Part shown: piece by piece, positions 55,077 through 64,000 of the stretch | How positions within the stretch are numbered: the first letter of the stretch is position 1 | Layout: every line of letters starts with the position of its first letter | Assembly: GCA_964030785.1 (NCBI GenBank) | Contig: OZ034971.1 | Coordinates: forward strand, 43,168,804-43,232,803 | Source of the DNA: Siderastrea siderea | Taxonomy: Eukaryota; Cnidaria; Anthozoa; Scleractinia; Rhizangiidae | Direction of reading: 5' to 3' | DNA length: 64,000 nucleotides | Made by a program: the position numbers and the translations under genes | The notes under the pieces: model-generated | Database searches by the model: none | Seen by the model: only the letters and a program-made list of their open reading frames with translations | Told to the model about the DNA's origin: nothing

Positions 55077-58000
55077 CTAGGTACCTTGCAACACTGAGGC
55101 CGCAATAAACTGTTGATGCATTTTCTTAAGATCAGCAATGATCTTCTCCTCTATTTCACGGCCACCCTCCAGCTCAGAGTCAGACATCCATATGGCCGTT
55201 TCCTGTGTTGGAGTGACTATGACAACAGTCTTCTTACGGGTTTGAAGGATGTTGGACACCACCACCTAATCATGTGATAATTAACAATGTTATTAGGGTA
55301 GTGTGAGATCGTTGTCTATCAGAGGGTTAAGACATGTTCAATGTCTGTTTATTTTAACTCAAAGTGGACCTTTCAAGTAATGTTTGTGAAAGAAATCCTT
55401 TAGCCTGACCATTCAAGTAAGGTAGTGAGCAGTATTTTACTATGACGCTTTTTATTATGCTGTACAACGTGATAATTTCTAACTTTTGAGACTATGGACA
55501 AAATCCTGAAGTGTCATCATTCACATGAATGCTACTAAGCAGTACTTTTTGTGGTGTTGTTTATTATGCTGTACCAGGTGGTTCTACCTTATGCACATGT
55601 GAATAAAATCCTTAAGTGTGACCATTCTAGGTGGAAATAAATCTTCGAGACTTCACAACAGGATTAAAAACTAGAGATAAAAGGCAGCACTGACAAACCA
55701 CTAGATTATAAGATTCAATTATAAAACCAACTACAGATCACCAACAAAACACAGAAAAACATTAGAACATATCTGTGTAATGCACCTGATGTGAGTACTT
55801 GGCTAGAGCCTGTCTTGCTTTCTTGGAGATGATGTTCACATCTGTTTCTAACTACAAAAAGAAGGAATTTCAAAGCTAAATTACATACAATTTATGGTGG
55901 GTACACTCACTGAATCTCACTTTCCTAAATAACGTATTGCAATAATAACGATATTTATTAAAAAATATGATATAGGTTAGCTCAAATTTAAAACTCCATG
56001 ATGAACTCATTGACACACTTAAGGGGCTTGGTACAAGAAGGATGCAACTGATGAATTTGATCAGTTGACCCTTTGAGCCCCAATAGTGACAAGCATCTAA
56101 TTTCTCCTTACAGTATTACTACTTGATCAAACATAAAGGTCATGAGAGTAAAGGAAATGATCACCAATGATCAACTGTCTTGATTTTTGATCAAATTCTC
56201 CTGACTAGTAACATAAGAAATACAAGGAGAATATGGATGTTCATATTGGGGCCGAAAGGGTTAACTGAAAAAAATGCTTCAGAGTTGCTCAGTGTTGCAG
56301 ACAGGTACTTTTGCATGTGTTTAACTTTGGTCTACGTTAACAAGAAGAAGAAAAAAAGAAGGAGGACATTATTCCTGCATCTGGTCCAAACAAGCTTGGT
56401 CACTATAGCTAACAACGACGTTTACAGTGTTTTAGGTTTAATCCATTCATTGCCCAAAACTGTCACTTATATCCTCTTGCTCACCACACCCTTTAGTGGT
56501 ATAAGAAAGATGTCAGCTACCATTATCAAGCTTGTGAAACTTGTATTCCAATTTTCTTGAAAAATTATGGCATAAATCGCATCCAGTTTTAGTGTAGAAC
56601 AATAAAGTAAATACCTCATGCAATGTTTTCATTACCAGAAACATTGCAAAAGGAACTTGTCACAACCTAAGTCCTTTTCTCCTCTCTAAAGATAACTATA
56701 TCAAAGTATGAACAAGATCTACAACACAATAAATGCATCAGTTCTCAAGCTTTGTTTACCTTAAATGAAACAGTAAAAGCCTGCGGTATCCACTCTTTAA
56801 CAAGGGGACCCATCATTTTTGGAGCCTGCACCAAGTTAAGCTGTAATGGGACATCAGAGGAAATCTTGTGCTCTGGCTTAATGGATACAAGAAAAGCAGA
56901 CATCAACCTTCAACAAAATTACGCGAACTGTGCTGTTGCAATTATTGTGCAATACGTTATACAGGCAACCCTCTACTGCTGGCCATCTTCCACTTGGCAG
57001 ATGCCAATCTTATGGAACTTATCACTCACTTGTTCCAGCCACATAAAATGCTGAATCCATACTTTATGAATTCAGTCTTGAACGATCATGTTTTCCTTCT
57101 TTTTCTTGTTGTCTAGCCTCAATCTGTGTTATCTGTTTTCTACTATTGATTATTATTTTTGCTTTGAACTAGTTAATTGCTACTGTTGCTGTAGTTAATT
57201 GTCTGGGAGTGAAAATGATTGACTTGATCTCCATACAGATTGGTGATTAAGCATACACGTATCTCCAACAAGCCTTAAATCTGCCATGCTTACCCTATTT
57301 TGAAATGGAACATAGAAGTCAGATACAGCAGCTGCCAAATACAACATGACAGTGGGTCCATGGGGTGCAAGAGCCTCGGCTACGCCCCTCAGAAGGAACA
57401 AGTAGTCAGCTAAGGAACTGTACTCAATCATGAGTAGTGTACCAGAAGCTTTTACCTGAAATAGAACAACTGGGTCAGCAGTGTAATAAAGGCAGCATAA
57501 CAGGGAAGAAGTTTTACCTTCTTTAAAGCAATTTCAACATTTTTCTCTGGTTTGTTTCTGTATTTAGAATAATCTGTTTTGCGCTGCCACGGTAGAGGGT
57601 TGTAGCAGACTAGACACAGGAGGTCACCATATTCGGAAATGTCAGACTTGCCAAAAAAAGAAATAAACTCCGTTCCGGTCCATCTAAAACTGGTTTGTTT
57701 GAAACACAAAATGGCAGCAAAAAAAACATGCCCTAGGTAATTTTCATTTACCGGTAATACGTATTTATCATCTATGTCTCCTAACTCACATCTGAGAGAT
57801 GTGAATTTCTTGTACAGTACTCCTAGTCTCCTTTTACAACTACCAACCATCGATCTCAAATGTCCTTTGAGAAGAGATTTTTTTTAGCCTACTTCATGGA
57901 CCGTTGATTTCACTCTGCTGTTTGAACAAAAGATCACGTGATCGTAAGTTTGTTGACCACAAGGTGGGCGGTTTGTTGACCCAAGATTGGCAATTTTGCT

Positions 58001-61000
58001 CAATTTTTGATGAATGAATTTTTACTAGCCTTTGCATTTCATGTCCTCAGAGAACACTTTTCCTGAATTTTTTCTAAAGATAATGTTTATAACCAATAAA
58101 GGATGATATTTTAATTCAGAAGACAGTGTTATTTGAGGTTATTTATGATGATTGCAAGTTGAAGTTCATTCATCGCATGTTCAACATTTCAGATCTTGGG
58201 TCAGCTTGCAGTCAACAAACTTGTGATCATGTAATCCTTTTCTTCAAATCGCAGAGAGAAATCAATGGTGCGTGAAGCAGGCTAAAAAAATCCCTTCTCA
58301 AAGGACGTCTGAGATGGATAGTGACAATGCCTTGTGACGACCTTAACCAAGGAGTGAAGATAAAAGATATGACATACACCAAATTAAGACCCTATGCACA
58401 GGTGTTTTGCTGTGCATCTATTCAGTGATAGATCATGGATGATGTCAAAATGTGGTAAAAACAAAAAGGTTGCACATGAGCCATTAGGTGAGTGTGTCAC
58501 TGAGACCAGTTAGAGACAAAAGTTGCCAATGATGATGTCATCTATGCATCTGTCCTCTGATAGATCATAGCCAAGAACAAATGTGCCTAGAATTCAGCAT
58601 AATATGTAATCATTATTAGATAACAGTAATGCACTCACTTGTCTATACATCTTGAGCACCTGGGTCAGCTTTGGCACTTTGCAAGGGTTAACTGGTGGGA
58701 ATAAAAGAAATAAGGATCAAAACAAAGAACAGGTAACCAGATTTGTCAAGAGTATGTGGCCCTTGTGTGAGTCTTCGCCCTAACAGCTTCTACACTTAAG
58801 CCACATGATCAATCCAATCAAACCTCTGATGTGTGGTTCCAGAAAAGCCAAAAAAAATTTAAGGAAGTGTGAAGCTAAACTGGAATTTCTGGAGGGGTTG
58901 GGAGGGGCACAAACCAAAAACCCTCCCTGGGGTGGGGGTATATGAATATTTTCTGGAACACAATCACTTACCACTACATCACTTTGCCCCCCATCCAAGG
59001 TCTTCTATGCAAGTTGGCATTTCTAAACTTGCAGTAATTTGCAACTTTGTTGGCCTGGTCTTTAAAGTAGTCAAAGTAATGATATCTGGGGCTTGCAAGA
59101 AGTAAGAGACAGTCTCGAAACCTTAGATTTCAAAATATTTGATCTCAGCATCAAGCAAATTTTCTGTGAAATTGGCATTCAGTGGAGCTTCTGAAGTACT
59201 TTTTGTAGCACTTTCTCAGCTCCAAATTTTCCACTGATTTTACCCCTTCAACTTAACTCCAGCACAACTCAAGCTCTAACTAGAGCTGTACACATATCAT
59301 ATACTGACCTTCAATCTGACTAGATCCATCTGGCAAGTCTTTAAGTTGTAGCAGATCCAGAATCTCTTGAGAAGGGAAGTTTCGTGTGAAAGGCTGCAGG
59401 GACCCATGCCTGTGTAGAAATATTACTGCATAACCTTGCTCAAGAAAATATCTTTTGAAAAAATGTTAAGGAAACATCCAAGAGGTGGCTAGACTTCATT
59501 GCACTTTAAGAACAACAACATTAAGAACAAAATGAAGTTACCTGAAGGTATTATTACTCATATTAGTCTTGGGGGTGGGGGGGGGGGGGGGGTACTTGGG
59601 TCAATTTTTGCTGGGTATATGCTGCTGGCCTCTCAGAACCTCTGCCCCAATCTATTCTGTGGCCAATTATAAACCCCATCTTAGACACTTTTGGGCAAAT
59701 GTAAATTTAGCAATCCCAACTTAGTCACTGTCTGTTTATGCATCTACCTTTACCATTTTAACCACGTCATTGTAAAATGAATTGACACACTTGTCGCTGG
59801 TGTATTGGAGGTGGACTAGATGCTCCTTTAAATGTCACGTTGAAGGCTAACAAGTCCCAAGCAAAACAGATCAAGCGCTTGCTACTGCAAAAGAAGATCC
59901 GAGTTATATTAACTTCGATGGACGATAGCAACAGAGTGTAGAAAATAACTACTATAGCACAGATATTTCGGTGGACTTTCTCCTGGACTATTGTGCAACT
60001 GGTTAATGTTTAAGTTGTGATTTCAAGAATGGAATGTAATGCAAGCCAATTGTTAAATATTAAAACAACAGCATTAAATACGGTACAATGTTTTTACTGT
60101 GAATCTACCCATTTTTCTTTAATACCCAAAATTCCTACTTGCCAGAATTTTCTTTCCCCCAAAATCCCAAAAATGTGCGACTCCATTCGAGTAACTCAAT
60201 TGAAAATGCAACCCCATTATAGTCAATCCATTCCTGAAAATGTGACCCCATCCAGTGGCACAACCCCATTAGCCTATTACTAGGAAGTAACCTCTCCCCC
60301 CCCCCCCCCACCTGGGACATTAGTACTCTAATTTAACAAAGGAACACAGTGGTGTAAAGGTTGGAGGATGGATTTGCTGTAAAATGTTTATTGTGGTTGA
60401 TGCCCAAGCTTGGTTAATCTCAGCCTCGTGCTGTCTCCTTTATTACTAAATAGATGACAAATTTAACTCAACACTGACTCTCTTTCATTGTCAATATCAT
60501 CAAAGTCATCATCACCGTCATCATCATCACTGCCACCACCACTCACCATGACCAGGATTCTGTCTTTTCTACTGGAGAATTGAACTGCATGTCTGCCGTA
60601 ACCAGGCTGTTCTGCCTGATGCAGTTTTCACTGCCTCTGCCCATGTTAAGTTCTTAATTCCCTCTCCCAGGTGTATTTATAAATGGTGCACCCACAGTGC
60701 AACTTTTACTTGTACCTAAAGTGCCCTTTTACCTTTAATTTTCACGTGGCTGGTTTAGAATGTACAAAAACAAGAAAGCCCAATGGGCATTTAAACCAGC
60801 CGTTCTGACCCTCCCCACCCCTAGGATTCACAAATGTTTGCACGATCCTCTATTTATATGAAGTGTGATTGTGTGACACAATATTTTGACTATAGCGTTA
60901 CTGGATGACGTAATGTTTAAACTCTGATGACTCAGCTTATCTTTCTTATCGCTTTTATTTCTGCTGAAAAACGCAAATTCACTCAAACGTTGAATTACAC

Positions 61001-62725
61001 CACTGCTACACAAAATGCAACTTTCAAAGCAAATCACATTCACAGAAGCATGATATGCTCCTCACATTCACAAATCCTTCCACTCCCACATTTTTACATC
61101 CCTCAAAATGTCAATCCCCATAACAAAACTCCTGCGCTAAAAAAAATTTTCACCATAACCACTAACTAGATCAGACAACACAGCCAATTTCGCATTTAAT
61201 CCTACTACCTGCTTTACTCAGTTGCGCATGCGTTATACAAGACAAATACTGAAACCCCATACTTAACAACCCTTCGCCGTTCATATCTTAACTACTGTAA
61301 ATTAAAAGGCAAGAACACACAAAGGTAACATTCAGCAGACTAATATGCGCATGCGTCTTATATAAGACAGTACCGCTCCTGAGTACCCGTACCACAAGCT
61401 TTACAGCACTTTGTTCATATGTTAAGCCAACTGACCATAAAAGAACCGTGTCCATTTAATGAGTCATGCACTAAAAATGAGAAAGTGCAAAGTTTCTAGT
61501 CAAAACTTAGAAAGGCCTAGAGTTTTACATGTTAATAACACATCCACACAAACACAACCACAGAAGACCTCCAATGTTTTGCAAGGTCTTTCTGGTACAG
61601 ACAGAGCAAAGAGACGTCCGTACAAGACAGACTGAGGGCAATATTCTCCCAGTACGGTCCTGAGCTAGTGACAGTTAATAAGAAGTTTACTATATGGCTG
61701 TGCCTAACGCTCTATTACTTGAAAAGTGAGCCGCGGTGGACTGCGATGAAAGAAACAGTTTACTGGGAAGCATTCAAAACTCAGCAGTTTTATTTCACAC
61801 AAAAAAATTATATTGCACAAGAAAAAGTAAAAACTTCCACGAAACTGTCTCTTTTCATTTAGCTTCAAATCATTTAAACTATTAGAATCAAATGTACCTT
61901 CACTGATTTCTATCTTCCTGCTTTACCATTCGGGCATTAAAATTGCTCATAATGCCCATGGGCATTACGGGAAAATCCGGCCCTGAGTATTGGCCAATCA
62001 CAGCGCACGTTATATATTTAGAAGCTGTAGCCATATAATAAAATCAGTTACATGAGGTCAAGTTCAAAGAAATTCTGGCCCTCATATAAATGGCAAGTGG
62101 AACATTTATTTAAGCACAACCTGGTGCAGCTGTCATCTGTTAAATCAAACCTGCAGCCTTGGTTAGGGGCCCTCTATTTTTAAAATCAAGATTAACTACA
62201 TGTATGTAGTTAACCAGTGGATTACGTGCTCTGATTGGCTACTCAAACTCGGATAGTGTCTATCATTTCAGCTCCCCGGATTGTTCATGATTTCCCAGAA
62301 AAGAACTACGTGACTTGGAAAATGACCACCACTATTCACCTTTATTTTGGTGAACAATTATTAATACGTATAATTTTAATGATATATTTACCGCGCTACC
62401 CGGTGAATATAACATTTCAAGGCACGGCTGCTAAGCTAAGTTACTTTTTTTCATGTGTTGTTTGTCAAGTTTTAGCCCCCCCCCCCCCCCTTTTTTTACT
62501 TTTTGATGTCCACATCTCAAAATTATACTCAGGCTCAGTAAATATTTGCCAATATTTACTTCGCCTTTGGCAAATAATTGTCAAATATTCCCTACGAATA
62601 TTAAATATCACTTTTATTTAACAGCTCCAAGGATACTCTGCTGAGGCAGCCCCTCTTGTTCCACTGCTGAAATTGTCGACAAAACGAACAGGATTTTCCT
62701 CTAGTGGTACACGGGTACCTCCAGA
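55077..62725 (-). CDS. PPCS: PPCS, phosphopantothenate-cysteine ligase (5'-incomplete)
   Basis: Exons found, 5' to 3': 62637-62725, 59309-59409, 58639-58691, 57294-57455, 56760-56876, 55786-55851 and 55077-55265. All have GT-AG borders and, apart from one gap, consistent phase. Diagnostic strings are [20 protein letters not shown] then [76 protein letters not shown] and [11 protein letters not shown]. This is the eukaryotic enzyme that joins cysteine to 4'-phosphopantothenate using a nucleotide triphosphate, the second step of coenzyme A synthesis, in the cytosol. A short exon of about 45 bases (for the residues between ..ASAE and HGSLQPF) should lie between 59410 and 62636 but was not located, and the first exon lies beyond 64000. 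Ends in ..ASVLQGT. Confidence 0.93.
56085..56270 (+). repeat. Dispersed repeat family A, copy 3
   Basis: Shares TAATTTCTCCTTACAGTATT, GATCACCAATGATCAACTGT and TAACATAAGAAATACAAGGA in the same order as the copies at 31195 and 42945. Lies in a PPCS intron. Confidence 0.75.
57868..58312. repeat. Inverted-repeat element, about 445 bp, in a PPCS intron
   Basis: GAGAAGAGATTTTTTTTAGC and CTACTTCA at the left face GAAGCAGGCT and AAAAAAATCCCTTCTC at the right; GATCACGTGATCGTAAGTTT and TTGACCCAAGATTGG face CCAATCTTGGGTCA-like and AAACTTGTGATCATGTAATC. The middle is unpaired. A neighbouring minus-strand frame (57452-57859) overlaps its edge and looks spurious. Confidence 0.7.
58833..58975. repeat. MITE-like element, relative of 47850-48043
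   Basis: GTGTGGTTCCAGAAAAG at the left is mirrored by ATATTTTCTGGAACACAA at the right, and GTGTGAAGCTAAACTGGAAT with GGAGGGGTTGGGAGG matches the interior of the 47850 copy. Lies between PPCS exons. Confidence 0.75.
59990..60310 (+). repeat. Second copy of the FMC1-intron interspersed element, uninterrupted
   Basis: AATGTAATGCAA, CAATTGTTAAATAT, AATACCCAAAATTCCTAC and AAAATCCCAAAAATG follow the same order as 44930-45105. Where the 44638 copy is entered by a foldback after CCCTACTTAAGG, this copy runs on through CCTACTTGCCAGAATTTTC. Confidence 0.6.
60311..62636. other. PPCS intron DNA with old repeats
   Basis: The unlocated short PPCS exon should be here or in 59410-60310. Simple ATC-rich DNA lies at about 60490-60540. 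A plus-strand reading at 62235-62621 covers AT-rich repeat DNA with a poly-C run and has no family features. No RNA gene seen. Confidence 0.35.
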
Positions 62726-63070
62726 CTGTTAAAGACAATATTTGTAGTCAATTGTATTGTATAACAGAACAAGAAACTATGATCCATACCCAACTCCATG
62801 AAAGGGAGTTTAGCCTAAGTGGTTACTTATGAGAGATGGTGGTTTTAAGAGATCAAACCAGAGGGGTCCAAATTTTGAGCTGTTAGTCTTTAGTAGTTTA
62901 GTAGTTTGGAGTCCTATCCATGCACAACTCCATATCCAACCCAAAGTAAAGTGTACTATCTTTGTATTAGTCACAAATTAAAATGTTCTTTTACTTTCAA
63001 ACATTATGCTGCCAAAAAATATCCAGGATGATCGCCAAACAGGAAACAGTTTGCTTTATGAAAAACAAAA

Positions 63071-63356
63071 CAGGGTTCGTACCTTTTTTCAAAAACAATT
63101 TTCCAGGACTCAAATACATTTTTCGAGGACTTCCAAATGCAGAACAATTGAAGCAATAAACCCTTATAATTATGAATTAGAAATCCAAAAATAATACTGA
63201 AGAAAATCGTTTTCAAAGAAACCTTTATTACAACAGTCTATAGATTTCCAGGACTCTCCAAGACCTGCATTAATTTTCCAGGACTTTCCAGTCCTGGAAA
63301 ATGCCAAAAAAAATTCCAGGACTTTCCAGGATGTCCAGGACCCATACGAACCCTGC
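63071..63356. repeat. MITE-like element, about 285 bp
   Basis: CAGGGTTCGTACC at the left is mirrored by GGACCCATACGAACCCTG at the right. TTTTCCAGGACT and AGTCCTGGAAAA recur inside in both orientations. Confidence 0.8.
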
Positions 63357-63764
63357 ATAACAAATTATAAATATTCTATTACCTAAGCTGCTGTTGCAGC
63401 CACTGAAACCCGTCGGTAAGAAATTTTATGAAGTTTGTTCCATAGTGGGATCATATCATATATCAAGTTGCTCACTAGTGGTTAAAAAAGTTCAAACCTT
63501 TTTCTGTCATTAGCCCAGAAAGTGCTCCTGGTTGTTAATGGTGGTCGCTGATGAGAGGTTCCCAAATTGAAGTAATTTGACTGAAAAAATTTTAGTGTAG
63601 TGGAAAAGTGGTCACTTACAGGAGTTGGTCGCTTATGAGAGGTGATTGCAGCGGGAGGTTCTATTGTATCTTCAAAAGTTACCTCAAAAGGTGACAGGAA
63701 CAATGTTTTAACTTCCATTTGCACAATAAAAAACTAAGAACTTAACATTTAATAGAATTGGTTA

Positions 63765-63944
63765 ACAGTTGACTTCCGATAACTTGAACCTTCAAGGGAA
63801 ATAAAAAAGGATTTGACTTTAATTGTAAGTTCAACTTATCGAGGATGAAATTATAAAAAATGTCATGAAGGCAAAAATTATTCTCTTCCAGTTAGCAGGA
63901 GGTTTGAGTTACTGTCAGGGTTTGAATTACCAGCAGTCAACTGT
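63765..63944. repeat. Mariner-type MITE, about 180 bp
   Basis: ACAGTTGACTTCCGATAACT and TGAACC at the left are mirrored by GGTTTGAATTACCAGCAGTC and AACTGT at the right, with TA at both flanks. Confidence 0.75.
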
Positions 63945-64000
63945 ATTTTTATTTTCCAGCTGTCACCAGAAGGAAGGCTGCTACTAGAATGTACAGGAAG

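Noticed and set aside
57452..57859. 135-codon minus-strand reading in a PPCS intron
   Set aside because: It runs out of PPCS intron sequence into an inverted-repeat element and has no family features.
62235..62621. 128-codon plus-strand reading
   Set aside because: AT-rich repeat DNA with a poly-C run; the composition explains the open frame.
63960..64000. Possible exon at the right edge (plus, after TTTTCCAG; or minus, reading ..LLVT)
   Set aside because: The plus reading is too short to judge. The minus reading tempts as the PPCS exon before SGGT, but no GT donor follows the LVT codons.

Overview
This 64 kb window looks like animal nuclear DNA, most likely from an anthozoan cnidarian such as a coral. 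The genes have GT-AG introns, the encoded proteins are metazoan housekeeping and regulatory types, and gene-free stretches are packed with AT-rich DNA, short palindromic elements and tRNA-derived SINE-like pieces. The taxon call is inference; no species can be fixed from sequence alone. No BLAST or domain search was run: family names rest on motifs and conserved strings recognised by reading.

The left half (1-27.7 kb) is mostly mobile or multicopy DNA. It opens with a minus-strand reading frame resembling the cysteine-cluster (CxC5/CxC6) part of KDZ transposases. A DUF3987-like NTPase gene faces away from it. Then come a 112-bp satellite of palindromic units (about 4.0-5.2 kb) and a small two-exon gene of unknown function. 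A DUF1647-like putative glycosyltransferase gene at 10.2 kb is cut short by a relic of an Academ-type transposon. A Penelope-like retroelement relic follows, and then a well-preserved Academ element (12837-18697) with diverged terminal inverted repeats, a candidate CAT target duplication and an uninterrupted 1593-codon gene. At 19-22.3 kb a tandem repeat was entered by a foldback element with a 9-bp duplication, and that element was in turn entered by a second element with a 4-bp duplication carrying a PHD-finger remnant. A complete second copy of the glycosyltransferase-like gene lies at 26.6 kb.

The right half (32-62.7 kb) holds conserved single genes whose exons I joined by hand. IGBP1 (alpha4/Tap42, PP2A-family regulator; 12 exons, minus strand) shares a 127-bp divergent intergenic segment with FMC1 (mitochondrial ATP synthase assembly; 3 exons, plus strand). 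Further on are a POU-homeobox gene (minus; 5' end unresolved) and PPCS (phosphopantothenate-cysteine ligase, coenzyme A synthesis; minus; one short internal exon not located and the 5' end beyond the window). Introns and spacers carry many foldback elements, including a 1.8 kb palindrome in IGBP1 intron 6.

The most interesting parts are the CxC/DUF3987 divergent pair, the apparently complete Academ element, the nested insertions at 19.7-22.2 kb whose empty sites can be reconstructed, and the giant palindrome. Coordinates of dispersed repeats are approximate.
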